Shown here piece after piece: positions 1-7,848 of a stretch of DNA of 64,000 nucleotides (positions within the stretch are counted from its first letter, which is position 1; the number at the start of each line of letters is the position of its first letter). The position numbers and the translations under genes are program-made. Below the pieces are notes generated by a model. The model made no database searches. It saw only the letters and a list, made by a program, of their open reading frames with translations, and had not been told where the DNA came from. The stretch covers positions 1 through 64,000 of the forward strand of contig CAYYZO010000001.1 of assembly GCA_964476185.1 (NCBI GenBank), written 5' to 3'. The DNA comes from DATNBU01 sp964476185. Its GTDB lineage: Bacteria; Desulfobacterota; Binatia; UBA1149; CAITLU01.

Positions 1-2
1 CG

Positions 3-77
3 TGCGGCGACCCCGCGCGGCCGACCGGAATGCGCCGGATGGCCGAGGCGCGGATCCGCGGCCTGCCGCTTCGTTGA
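3..77 (+). CDS. Possible 3' end of a gene entering from the left
   Basis: One frame is open from the window edge to a TGA at 75-77 and would encode a C-terminus ending RMAEARIRGLPLR. It is too short to identify, and in this G+C-rich DNA an open frame of 24 codons could be chance. The two other forward frames are also open here; one continues into the hydrolase frame at 109. If real, this gene would precede the hydrolase-comF-methyltransferase-purM run on the same strand. Confidence 0.2.
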   Translation, partial: CGDPARPTGMRRMAEARIRGLPLR

Positions 78-108
78 CTGCCGGCCCGGGCGCCGTTACT
101 GCGGCCGC

Positions 109-927
109 ATGCGAATCGACGTCGGAGACTGCGGGATCGAAGTGGAGATCGTCGGAACGGCCGGGCCGGCGCTGCTGCTCGTGCACGGCCTCGGGGGCTC
201 GGCGAGGACCTGGGCGCCGCTCGTCCCCCCGCTCTCCCGCGCCGCGCGCGTGCACGCGGTGAACCTGCGCGGCTGCGGCGGATCCTCACGCGGAACCGGC
301 CCGTGGACGCTCGCGCGCGCCGCCGACGACATCGAGGCCGTCGCCGCGGCCCTCGGACTCGACAGCTGCGTCGCCATCGGCCACTCGCTCGGTGGCGTGA
401 TCGTCGAGGAATGGATCGTCAGGCGGCCACCGGCAGTGCGCGGAGCCGTGCTGATCTCCACGTCGAGCCGCCTCAACGAAAAGGCCACGGAGAACTGGCG
501 TCGTCTCGCGGAGATCGTCGAGGCACGCGGCCTTTCCGGTTCCGCAGCCTCCCAGTCCCGCGGGTTCGCCGAAGAGTTCGCCGCCAGGCATCCCGAAGTC
601 GTTGCCGAGCAAACCAGGATCGCCGCCGAGAGCGACCCGAAGGTCTACGCAGAGCAGGCCCGTGCGGCCAGCAGCTACGACTACACGGAAGCGCTGGGCG
701 CCGTCGCCTGCCCGGTGCTCGTGCTGCAGGGACTCGCCGACCGGCTGACGCCGCCCGGAGGCTCCGTCCTGCTTCATCGTGCGTTGCCTCCCGGTGCGCG
801 GCTCGAGATGATCGAGGGAGCCGGCCACAACCTGCCCGCCGAGATGCCCGAGCGCGTCGCCCGCATGATCCTCGACTTCGCCGAACAGGCCTGCGGCGAT
901 GGAGATTCATGCCTTCGGCGTCGTTGA
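109..927 (+). CDS. Alpha/beta hydrolase
   Basis: A 272-residue single-domain alpha/beta-fold hydrolase, probably cytoplasmic since no signal peptide is visible. The oxyanion-hole motif HGLGGSART is near residue 26. The nucleophile elbow GHSLGG is near residue 92. A C-terminal Asp (LADRLTPP) and His (GAGHNLPAE) complete the Ser-Asp-His triad. Family members cleave esters, lactones or C-C bonds, and the substrate cannot be told from the sequence. The start has no good Shine-Dalgarno, so an upstream start is possible; the frame is open back to the window edge. Its last 19 bases overlap the next gene, suggesting co-transcription. Confidence 0.88.
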   Translation: MRIDVGDCGIEVEIVGTAGPALLLVHGLGGSARTWAPLVPPLSRAARVHAVNLRGCGGSSRGTGPWTLARAADDIEAVAAALGLDSCVAIGHSLGGVIVEEWIVRRPPAVRGAVLISTSSRLNEKATENWRRLAEIVEARGLSGSAASQSRGFAEEFAARHPEVVAEQTRIAAESDPKVYAEQARAASSYDYTEALGAVACPVLVLQGLADRLTPPGGSVLLHRALPPGARLEMIEGAGHNLPAEMPERVARMILDFAEQACGDGDSCLRRR

Positions 928-1652
928 CGCGCGTTCGCGGGTGCGGTCACAACAACGGCGTGCCCCTGTCCTGGACCCCCATCGCGCGGCTGCTTCGCGG
1001 CCCTTGCGCGTCCTGCGGACTCCCGCGCGAGGCGCCCCTTTGCCAGGACTGCCGTTTCGCCAGTCGAATTCCCGTACACCCGGCCACGTCGTCGTTGGCC
1101 GGGCGCTCCCTGCACGTCGTCGGTGCTTACTACCGTTGCGAGCGTCCCCGTTCGCTGTCCCCGCTGGGCCGCGCGTTGTGTTCCTTCAAGGATCGCGGGG
1201 ACCGCTATGCCGGGCGCTGCCTTGCCCGGCTGTTCGCCGCCGAGTTGCAGCTCCTCGTCCCCGCCTCGTCGTCAACGGCACGAATCGTCCCCATGCCGTC
1301 GGACCGGGACCGCTTGCGAAGCCGCGGCGCGAGTCCCGCCGTCTGGCTCGCCAGGGCGCTTTCCCGTCGAACGGGCACGCGCTGTTGCCTCGCAGCACTC
1401 GCCCGTCGCCGTGGTCATCCTGCCCAGCGCCGCCTCGACGGGGCGGCGCGGCGCCGCAACGCGCCCGGCACGTTCACCGCCGGTCGCGACAGCGTCGCGG
1501 GCTGCGATGTCGTGCTCGTCGACGACGTCGTCACCACCGGAGCGACACTTCTTGACGCCGCGCGGTGCCTGCAGGAAGCCGGCGCACGGGGTATCCGGTT
1601 CGCGGTCCTGGCCTGCGCCGACGAAGGGAGGATGGTCCGTGTCGATCGATGA
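909..1652 (+). CDS. comF: ComF family amidophosphoribosyltransferase-like protein
   Basis: A 247-residue ComF/GntX-type protein. An N-terminal zinc-finger-like segment (CASCGLPREAPLCQDC) is followed by a type I phosphoribosyltransferase domain with the PRPP loop VLVDDVVTTGATL near the C-terminus. ComF proteins are linked to DNA uptake or recycling of phosphoribosyl compounds; the reaction is not established. The ATG at 909 has GGAG five bases upstream. A GTG at 960 would give the more typical N-terminus (VPLSWTPIARLL) and is a fair alternative. The gene overlaps the hydrolase by 19 bases and the methyltransferase by 14. Confidence 0.85.
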   Translation: MPSASLTRVRGCGHNNGVPLSWTPIARLLRGPCASCGLPREAPLCQDCRFASRIPVHPATSSLAGRSLHVVGAYYRCERPRSLSPLGRALCSFKDRGDRYAGRCLARLFAAELQLLVPASSSTARIVPMPSDRDRLRSRGASPAVWLARALSRRTGTRCCLAALARRRGHPAQRRLDGAARRRNAPGTFTAGRDSVAGCDVVLVDDVVTTGATLLDAARCLQEAGARGIRFAVLACADEGRMVRVDR

Positions 1653-2190
1653 TCGCCTGCGCTGGGAGCGAAGGCATGAACGGCCAGCGATGCTCGAAGC
1701 TCGCGATACCGTCCTGTCCGTGCCGAGGGCCGGCTGTACCGACGCGCTCGCGCTCGACATCGCCTGCGGCCAGGGACGACACGCGCGCGTGCTGCGTGCG
1801 GCCGGTTATCGCGTGATCGCGATGGACGTCTCGGGACGTGCGCTCCGACACGCGCGCGCCGGCGCGCCGAACGACGACGATCTCCTGCTCGTGCAGGCCG
1901 ACGTCGAGGCATGGCCGCTGCGCCCCGACAGCGTCGACCTCCTCGTGCAGGTCGATTTCCTGGAGCGGCGTCTGTTTCCCGCGATTCGAAGGACTCTGCG
2001 ACGGGGCGGCCTGCTGCTGCTCGACACGTTCCTCGACGTCGGGCGTCCCAATCTCGAGGGACCGTCGAATCCCGACTACCTGCTTCGACCCGGGGAACTG
2101 GCGGCGTCGTTCGCGGACTTCGAGATCCTGCGCAGCGCGGAGACGGAAGGCGAGACCGCTCGCTCGATGCTGCTGGCCCGCAAGACATGA
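1639..2190 (+). CDS. SAM-dependent methyltransferase (class I)
   Basis: A 183-residue class I methyltransferase. Motif I is LDIACGQGRHARVL, followed by the acidic residue ending beta-2 (IAMDVS) and an aspartate in QADVEAWPL, as in the Methyltransf_11/25 group. The start is GTG 1639, chosen because a strong AGGGAGGA lies 7 bases upstream; it overlaps the end of comF by 14 bases. The substrate is unknown. The C-terminal half (RRTLRRGGLLLLDTFL) is typical of small TehB/UbiE-like enzymes. Confidence 0.82.
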   Translation: MSIDDRLRWERRHERPAMLEARDTVLSVPRAGCTDALALDIACGQGRHARVLRAAGYRVIAMDVSGRALRHARAGAPNDDDLLLVQADVEAWPLRPDSVDLLVQVDFLERRLFPAIRRTLRRGGLLLLDTFLDVGRPNLEGPSNPDYLLRPGELAASFADFEILRSAETEGETARSMLLARKT

Positions 2191-2276
2191 GGCGTCCACG
2201 CCATCACGAGCCGGCGGAACGCACGGGCTGCCTTGGCCGCGTTGACATCCTCCCGCTCGTCCACTAGGGGCGGCGC

Positions 2277-3317
2277 GTGCCGAAGAAGGGGCTCACCTAT
2301 CGCGACTCTGGCGTCGACATCGACGCGGCCGACCGCCTGGTATCCGGCATCGCGCGACTCGCGAAGACGACGCGCATCCCGGGCGTCCTCAGCGGAGTCG
2401 GACCGTTCGCGGCCTCGTTCGCGCTGCCCAAGGGGCTTCGCGATCCGGTGCTGGTTTCGTCCACGGACGGCGTCGGCACCAAGCTCGCCGTCGCCCAGAT
2501 CCTCGGCCGACACGACACGATCGGCATCGACCTCGTGGCGATGAACGCCAACGACCTCGTCACGACGGGCGCACGCCCGCTGTTCTTCCTCGACTACTTC
2601 GCGGTCGGCTCCCTTCACGGCATCGACGGCGAAGCCGTCGTCGCGGGCATCGCCGACGGCTGTCGACAGGCCGGGATGGCCCTCGTCGGCGGAGAAACCG
2701 CCGAGATGCCCGGCTTCTACAAGCCCGGCGAGTACGACCTCGCGGGGTTCTGCGTCGGCGTGGCGGAGCGGCGCCGCATGATCGACATCCGGCGCGTGCG
2801 ACCCGGGGACGTCGTGCTCGGGCTCGCCTCGACCGGGCTGCACAGCAACGGCTACAGCCTTGCGCGTCGCGCGCTCCGGGCCACGACGCGACGCGCGCTC
2901 GAGCGGCGCGACCCCGATCTCGGCACCACCGTCGGCGAGGCGCTGCTCGTGCCCACGGCAATCTACGTGAAGCCCCTGCTCGCGCTGCTCGCGAAGTTCG
3001 ACGTCCACGGGATGGCGCACATCACGGGCGGCGGCCTTCCCGGCAACCTCGTGCGCGCGCTGCCGAGCGGAGTGCGGGCGGTGATCGACCGCGGTGCGAT
3101 GCCTGCCCTTCCGATCTTCGAGGTCGTGCAACGCCGCGGCCGCGTCAGCCGCGAGGAGATGGATCGCACGTTCAACTGCGGCGTCGGGTTCACCGTCATC
3201 GTCAAGGAAGCCGACGCCGGCAAGGCCGCAGCCTTCCTGAGACGGCGCGGAGTCGAGGCCCGCTCGATCGGCCGGATCGTCAAGGGCCGTCGCAGCGTCG
3301 TCTATCGCGAGGCCTGA
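2277..3317 (+). CDS. purM: Phosphoribosylformylglycinamidine cyclo-ligase (AIR synthetase)
   Basis: Catalyses the ATP-dependent ring closure of FGAM to AIR in purine synthesis. The 346-residue length is normal. Family landmarks are SSTDGVGTKL (ATP/substrate loop), NDLVTTGARPLFFLDY, GGETAEMPGFY and the late glycine motif AHITGGGLPGN. The start is GTG 2277, with a purine-rich AGGGG just upstream. A perfect TTGACA lies at 2242-2247, but the -10 at the right spacing is poor. It is followed six bases later by purN, so the two are surely co-transcribed. Confidence 0.97.
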   Translation: MPKKGLTYRDSGVDIDAADRLVSGIARLAKTTRIPGVLSGVGPFAASFALPKGLRDPVLVSSTDGVGTKLAVAQILGRHDTIGIDLVAMNANDLVTTGARPLFFLDYFAVGSLHGIDGEAVVAGIADGCRQAGMALVGGETAEMPGFYKPGEYDLAGFCVGVAERRRMIDIRRVRPGDVVLGLASTGLHSNGYSLARRALRATTRRALERRDPDLGTTVGEALLVPTAIYVKPLLALLAKFDVHGMAHITGGGLPGNLVRALPSGVRAVIDRGAMPALPIFEVVQRRGRVSREEMDRTFNCGVGFTVIVKEADAGKAAAFLRRRGVEARSIGRIVKGRRSVVYREA

Positions 3318-3323
3318 GCCAGG

Positions 3324-3980
3324 ATGCGCCCGCTCGCGATCGGCATCCTCGCGTCGGGAAGCGGCACCAACTTCGACTCGATCGTCGCAGCCGTAGCCGA
3401 CGGCCGGCTCTCTGCCCGCATCGCCCTTCTGGTCTGCAACCGCCACGATGCGCCGGTGCTCGCGAAGGCCGAAGCACACGGCATCCCGAGCTGCCTGATC
3501 GATCACAAGTCGTTCGCCGACCGGCCGGCGTTCGACAGCGCGGTGGCCGACCGCCTCGAGGCAGCGGGCGTCGAGCTCGTCGTGCTGGCAGGGTTCGACC
3601 GCATCGTCACCAGCGCTTTGCTGTCGCGCTTTCCGCTGCGCGTCGTCAACATCCACCCCGCGCTGCTGCCGTCGTTTCGCGGCACCAGCGCGCAGGCGCA
3701 GGCGTCCGAATACGGCGTCACGATCGCCGGGGCGACGGTGCACTTCGTCGACGAGCACGTCGATCACGGGCCCATCCTCGTGCAGGCCGCCGTTCCGGTG
3801 GCTCCCGGCGAGGACGCCGAGACGGTCCGCCGGCGGATCCTCGCCGTGGAGCACCGCATCTATCCCCACGCGCTCCAGCTGATCGCGGAGGGCCGCGTCG
3901 AAGTGGAAGACCGCATCGTCCGCGTGAAAGGCCGCGCGCCGATCGGCGACGAGTGCCTCATGAGCCCGCCGCTCGACTGA
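3324..3980 (+). CDS. purN: Phosphoribosylglycinamide formyltransferase
   Basis: Transfers the formyl group of 10-formyl-THF to GAR, step 3 of purine synthesis. The 218 residues show the N-terminal ILASGSGTNFDSIV loop and the catalytic segment VVNIHPALLPSFRG (Asn and His). A later HFVDEHVDHGPILVQ carries the catalytic Asp. The extent is normal for the family. It follows purM directly. A separate formyl-THF deformylase (purU) lies 1.4 kb downstream on the other strand, so formyl-folate supply and removal are encoded close together. Confidence 0.96.
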   Translation: MRPLAIGILASGSGTNFDSIVAAVADGRLSARIALLVCNRHDAPVLAKAEAHGIPSCLIDHKSFADRPAFDSAVADRLEAAGVELVVLAGFDRIVTSALLSRFPLRVVNIHPALLPSFRGTSAQAQASEYGVTIAGATVHFVDEHVDHGPILVQAAVPVAPGEDAETVRRRILAVEHRIYPHALQLIAEGRVEVEDRIVRVKGRAPIGDECLMSPPLD

Positions 3981-4078
3981 CTTCCCCCGAGGTCCGCGGG
4001 CGTCGCGGGTGCGCGGCGACCAGCCGCGACGCGCCCATCATTGCTCCACCCGGCGTCAATCGACTGCCGCTGTTCGCA

Positions 4079-4762
4079 TCAGCGTTCGTCGCCATAGTGC
4101 CTCGCGAGCCGCCCGGAGCGAACGCCGGCGAGATAGAGGCTCTTCAGCGTCCACATGCGCAGGGTCGTCGCCCAGACGCCGCGGCGACGCCAGCGCCTGG
4201 CCGAGGTCACGACGCGAGATGGCGGGATTCCCATGCCGCCGCACGCGCGCAGGCGCCTCGCGAGGTCCACGTCCTCGAACAGGAGCTCTTCCCGGTACGC
4301 GCCGACGGACTCGAAGTCGTCCGAGCGCACGAAGATCGCCTGATCCCCGGTGGCGCTGCGAAACAGCCGGGATCGCCACGAGATCAGCCGAGCGATCCAC
4401 CGCAGCAGCGGTCCTCCCTCGTCGAACGAAACGTCGAAGCGTCCCCAGCGCACGGCGGGGTCCTCGAGCACGCGCTCGAGTTCGTCGCGATAACCGTCCG
4501 GCAACAGCGTGTCCGCGTGAACGAACAGCAGGACGTCGCCGCGGGCCGCAGCCGCTCCCGCGTTCATCTGTCGTCCGCGGCCCCGCGCTGCGTGAAGGAC
4601 GACGGCTCCGGCCGCCCCGGCGAGCTCGACCGTGCGATCGCTGCTGCCGCCGTCGACCACGAGGAGCTCGTCGTCGGCCCCCGCCCCGCGGCGCACCGCC
4701 TCGAGCGTCGGGACGATCACGGATTCCTCGTCGAGCGTCGGGACGATCACGCTCACGCGCAC
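4079..4762 (-). CDS. Family 2 glycosyltransferase (TIGR04283-like)
   Basis: A 227-residue soluble GT2-fold transferase. It opens with VSVIVPTLDEES, then LLVVDGGSSDRT (nucleotide-binding Asp) and LLFVHADTLLP (DxD-equivalent HAD), and ends with a FEDVDLARRL acceptor-base motif. This matches the small GTs annotated as rSAM/selenodomain-associated transferase 2. The start GTG 4762 has a GAGGG about ten bases upstream. An exact 20-base direct repeat (4701-4720 and 4731-4750) lies in its 5' end, but the protein length is normal. It diverges from the ACT-domain gene. The acceptor is unknown. Confidence 0.8.
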   Translation of the reverse strand: MRVSVIVPTLDEESVIVPTLEAVRRGAGADDELLVVDGGSSDRTVELAGAAGAVVLHAARGRGRQMNAGAAAARGDVLLFVHADTLLPDGYRDELERVLEDPAVRWGRFDVSFDEGGPLLRWIARLISWRSRLFRSATGDQAIFVRSDDFESVGAYREELLFEDVDLARRLRACGGMGIPPSRVVTSARRWRRRGVWATTLRMWTLKSLYLAGVRSGRLARHYGDER

Positions 4763-4839
4763 GGTCGAGCGCCCTCGTCCGGCTCCGTGCCGGGTGTGCG
4801 GCTCTGGACCGGCGCCGCGCGCCTGATAGCATGCGGCCC

Positions 4840-5391
4840 ATGTCGCAGAAGAAATGGTTCGCGATGGCCGCCATCGGCCGGGACCGTCCGGGAATCGTCG
4901 CCGATCTCAGCGAGTGCGTGTACTCGTGCGGCTGCAACCTCGAGGACGCGAGCATGACGATGCTGGGCAGCGAGTTCGCGACCCTGATGCTCGTCAGCGG
5001 CGCCGGCGCCGACCTGCAGGAGCGGCTCTACGAGGCGACGAAACGACTCGAGTGGGAACGAGGCCTGACGGTCTTCCTGCGGCCGGTGGACGGCCCGTCC
5101 CCGGCCGGCGGTGGCGGCGACTGGACCCTGTCGGCGGTCGGCGTCGACAAGGCGGGAATCGTCGCCGGCGTCTCGCGGGTGCTCGCGGATCACGACGTCC
5201 TCATCACCGATCTGCGAGGGGAAGCCAAGCCCGTCGCCGAAAGCGGAACGCCGCTCTACACGCTGCAGATTCGCATGCGGGTCCCGGAAGGCTGTGACCT
5301 CCGGGGGTTGCAGTCGGAACTCGAAACGCGCGGCGGCGCGCTCGGGATCGAGGTCGCGATGGAGCCGCTACGGTCGCTCGCCGCCAGCTGA
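4840..5391 (+). CDS. Double-ACT domain protein, GcvR-like
   Basis: A 183-residue protein made of two ACT domains: residues about 1-85 (AAIGRDRPGIVADLSE) and about 92-180 (SAVGVDKAGIVAGVSRVL). Each has the ligand-binding D(R/K)xGI loop. This is the architecture of GcvR, which modulates the glycine-cleavage regulator GcvA by sensing glycine. The role here is inferred from fold only, and no GcvA is in the window. ATG 4840 was chosen; an in-frame ATG at 4831 would add three residues, and neither has a clear Shine-Dalgarno. It converges on purU 24 bases away, a one-carbon theme that may be coincidental. Confidence 0.75.
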   Translation: MSQKKWFAMAAIGRDRPGIVADLSECVYSCGCNLEDASMTMLGSEFATLMLVSGAGADLQERLYEATKRLEWERGLTVFLRPVDGPSPAGGGGDWTLSAVGVDKAGIVAGVSRVLADHDVLITDLRGEAKPVAESGTPLYTLQIRMRVPEGCDLRGLQSELETRGGALGIEVAMEPLRSLAAS

Positions 5392-5415
5392 TCCCGGGGT
5401 CCCGCGCGATCCGGT

Positions 5416-6285
5416 TCAGGCGACGCGACCGGGTCGGAACAGCACCTTGCCGTCCACGACGACGAGCTCGTCGCGCACGAACAATTGCACGGCGCGAGTC
5501 AGCACGGTCGCCTCGAGCGCGCGGCCGTTGGCCTTGACCGTTTCCAGCGAGTCTTCCCCCACGCGGATGTGGAAGACGTCCTGCAGCACGATCGGCCCCT
5601 TGTCGAGCTCTTCCGTGACGATGTGCGCCGTGCAGCCGCAAACCCGGATCCCGGCTTCGTAGGCCTGCTTGTACGCGTTCGCGCCGGGGTAGTACGGCAG
5701 CAGCGACGGATGGATGTTGAGGATCCGGTTGGCGTGGCGGCGGGTCAGCTCCGGCGTGAGGACCTGCATGTAGCGCGCGAGCACGACGAGGTCCGGCCGC
5801 ACCATCTCCAGTTCCTTGCCGAGAAACTCCATGTGCGCCGGCTTGTCCGTCGAGGGCATCCAGCGGAACGGGATCCCGGCGGCGACCGCGATCGGCTCGA
5901 GATCCCGATGGTTCGACAGCACCACCGGGAAATCGGCGTCCAGCTCGCCGGCCTGCTGCGCCTCGATCAGCGCCTCGAGGCAGTGCGGCTCTTTCGAAAC
6001 CAGCAGCGCCACGCGCTTGCGGGTCTTCTCGCCGTGCAGGCGCACGGTCACGTCCATCTGCATCTCGGAGCCGATCGCCTTGAGATCGAGGATCAGCGTG
6101 TCGAGGTTGAGGTCGAGGTCCTTCAGGTCGACGAGCATCGACATGATGAAGAGCCCCTCCATCACGTTCTGGTCGATCCGCTCGATGTTGACGCTGTGCT
6201 GGGCGAGGTAGGTGCAGATCCGGGCGACGACGCCCTTCTGGTCACGGCCCAGGATCGAAACGACTGCCGGGTTGGAAGCGGGCAT
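5416..6285 (-). CDS. purU: Formyltetrahydrofolate deformylase
   Basis: Hydrolyses 10-formyl-THF to THF and formate, balancing one-carbon folate pools. The 289 residues comprise an N-terminal ACT domain (about 1-85, GRDQKGVVARICTYLAQHS) and a formyltransferase-fold catalytic domain. The catalytic Asn-His lies in ILNIHPSLLPYYPG, and the Asp in VTEELDKGPIVLQD. Length and layout are standard. ACT domains of PurU respond to glycine and methionine in known members. It sits opposite the double-ACT gene and near purN and purM. Confidence 0.95.
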   Translation of the reverse strand: MPASNPAVVSILGRDQKGVVARICTYLAQHSVNIERIDQNVMEGLFIMSMLVDLKDLDLNLDTLILDLKAIGSEMQMDVTVRLHGEKTRKRVALLVSKEPHCLEALIEAQQAGELDADFPVVLSNHRDLEPIAVAAGIPFRWMPSTDKPAHMEFLGKELEMVRPDLVVLARYMQVLTPELTRRHANRILNIHPSLLPYYPGANAYKQAYEAGIRVCGCTAHIVTEELDKGPIVLQDVFHIRVGEDSLETVKANGRALEATVLTRAVQLFVRDELVVVDGKVLFRPGRVA

Positions 6286-6383
6286 CCGGCGAAAGTAACG
6301 GCGGCGGGAGAGTGCCGCAAACGCGCTCTCCCGCCGCCGCGCAAGGTCCCGTCCTCCCGGGCCTCAGGACCGTCTGTTGCGAC

Positions 6384-6761
6384 TCAGTGCGACTTGATCT
6401 GGCCGCGCCAGCCGCGGCGATCGTAGATCCGCTCCCGGCGCAGGCGGCGGCCCCGGCTCTGCGAACGGGCGAGCAGGGACTGGCACTTCAGGCTGCGCAG
6501 GCCCGCACGGATGTAGTCGGGGTCGATCTGGAGGGTCTGGCAGATGTTCTCGAACGAGAAGGGCCAGTCGGAGTCGCGCTCCGCGACCCAGCGGTCCACC
6601 TCAAAGAACCGCTTGCGGCGCTCCGGAACCGGCGAGTTGAGGCCGCGTTGGAACGTGACCAGAGCCTCCTCCAGGACGGCCAGCATCAGGCGGTTCTCCG
6701 GCTCGCGCGATGGCTCGGCGGTGGCCGGTTCGGAAGTGAAAAGGGCGGCGGAATGACTCAT
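6384..6761 (-). CDS. Small conserved helical protein, possible DNA-binding
   Basis: A 125-residue protein without signal peptide. After a poorly conserved N-terminus, a helical segment (MLAVLEEALVTFQRG) leads into a region rich in aromatic and acidic residues, WVAERDSDWPFSFENICQTL, then DPDYIRAGL and a very basic tail (SRGRRLRRERIYDRRGWRG). I recall similar small proteins in deltaproteobacterial genomes, without known function. The ICQTL..DPDYIRAGL part looks like a helix-turn-helix. The start is secured by an excellent GGAGGAGG seven bases upstream. A promoter lies at 6834-6862, so it is an independent transcript. Confidence 0.7.
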   Translation of the reverse strand: MSHSAALFTSEPATAEPSREPENRLMLAVLEEALVTFQRGLNSPVPERRKRFFEVDRWVAERDSDWPFSFENICQTLQIDPDYIRAGLRSLKCQSLLARSQSRGRRLRRERIYDRRGWRGQIKSH

Positions 6762-6833
6762 GGTAACCTCCTCCCAGGTTGCGACCGTTTCACGGGCGAC
6801 CTCTTGTGGTGCCCGCGTTTCCCCGTGAGTTAG

Positions 6834-6862
6834 TGATAACGGCCACAGCGTCGGGCGGTCAA
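6834..6862 (-). promoter_or_regulatory. Sigma70-type promoter for the small protein at 6384-6761
   Basis: Read on the minus strand, TTGACC (6862-6857) is separated by exactly 17 bases from TTATCA (6839-6834). It stands about 70 bases upstream of the ATG and its GGAGGAGG ribosome-binding site. This is one of the best promoter matches in the window. Confidence 0.55.
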
Positions 6863-7203
6863 CGCAGCCCCACCGGCCTGCGCGGATTTAGTCGGCCTTG
6901 CTGCAACGCGCCGTGAATCCCTTGCAGTCACGCTTGCTTGGGTGCCCGCCGCCGCATTTTGCGAAGCGTGCTTCGAGTTCCCCCACACGAGCGCCCAAGC
7001 GCCGGACAGGCGCTTCCCTCGGGCGCAGTGGGCTTTCGCGTCTTGGAATCGGGCTCAAGCTCGTCGTGACCGCTCCAAGTCCCCGGTCTCCCGCGTTGTT
7101 CTGGTCCGGTCGGCATGCTAACCGCAGTGCTGGTGCGCGGCCTCGGTCGCCTGGTCGCCGAGCCGCTCCGCGCACGGCATTGCGAGGCTGGAGAATCCCG
7201 AAG
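6863..7203. other. Intergenic region with no confident gene
   Basis: About 340 bases between the divergent small helical gene and the TPR gene. A minus-strand open frame covers much of it and would end with a Cys-rich tail (CGGGHPSKRDCKG..ARC). It has no ribosome-binding site and extends antisense into the TPR gene, so I do not call it. The sequence just upstream of the TPR gene must hold that gene's promoter; I see no convincing -35/-10 pair. Confidence 0.4.
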
Positions 7204-7848
7204 ATGCTGCGAGCGATCGTCCGGGCGACCATCGGCGTCCTCTTGACCCTTCCCGCCTGTCCCAGCCTCGCCGCGGAGGCGATGCCCCTCGCGCAGGAAG
7301 CGGACCGTACGCTGCGCGCCGCGGAGCTGCGGGAGATGGACGCGACTGCGGTCGAGTTCTACGAGCTGGCGGCCCAGCAGGCCCTTGCCGCGCTCGAACG
7401 GGACCCCCGGTCCGCGGACGCGCATTTCGTCTATTTCGCGGCGAAGGGCCGCATTCTTCTCGCCGACGGGCTGACCAGGAACCTCGTCGAACTCCGGCGG
7501 CTCGACCGCGACCACCTCGATCGGGCCCTGGAACTGAACCCGCGCCACGCCGGCGCGCTGGCAGCCAAGGGCGGCGTGCTCGTCGACCTCCCGCGCCTGC
7601 TCGGCGGCGATCCGGAAACCGGGCTCGAATTGCTGCGGCGCGCCAACGCGCTCAATCCCGGCGGGATCGGGACGAGAGTCTCGCTCGCGAAGGCGCTGGC
7701 CGGCCGCGGGCAGACCGACGAAGCCCGCCGACAGGCCCGCCTCGCCGCCCACCACGCCTGCCTGTTCGGTCGCCGGAAGTCGCTCGACGCCGCAACCGAG
7801 GTGCTGGCCGAGCTCGACCCCGCGTTCGCCAAGGCGGACGCCCGTTGA
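7204..7848 (+). CDS. Exported TPR-repeat protein
   Basis: A 214-residue protein with an N-terminal signal sequence (MLRAIVRATIGVLLTLPACPSLAAEA); the Cys at the end of the hydrophobic stretch is not in a good lipobox. The rest is helical and TPR-like: ALAALERDPRSADAHFVY, RALELNPRHAGALAAKG and RRANALNPGGIGTRVSLAKAL are successive repeat-like units. It is probably periplasmic, acting as a protein-interaction scaffold. ATG 7204 was chosen because the signal peptide begins there and GGAG lies about ten bases upstream. Its stop overlaps the mazG start (TTGA), so the two are coupled. Confidence 0.7.
   Translation: MLRAIVRATIGVLLTLPACPSLAAEAMPLAQEADRTLRAAELREMDATAVEFYELAAQQALAALERDPRSADAHFVYFAAKGRILLADGLTRNLVELRRLDRDHLDRALELNPRHAGALAAKGGVLVDLPRLLGGDPETGLELLRRANALNPGGIGTRVSLAKALAGRGQTDEARRQARLAAHHACLFGRRKSLDAATEVLAELDPAFAKADAR

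Noticed and set aside
2076..3869. 597-codon minus-strand frame opposite purM and purN
   Set aside because: purM and purN are unmistakable; the antisense frame has no recognisable motif.
4701..4750. Exact 20-base direct repeat in the 5' end of the GT at 4079-4762, which makes the protein read VIVPTL twice
   Set aside because: The two copies align with separate family motifs (VIVPTLxE and the following TLEAV), and the protein has normal length, so there is no duplication to remove.
6888..7232. Minus-strand frame of 114 codons with a Cys-rich end
   Set aside because: No ribosome-binding site, it runs antisense into the TPR gene, and only the last 30 residues look protein-like.
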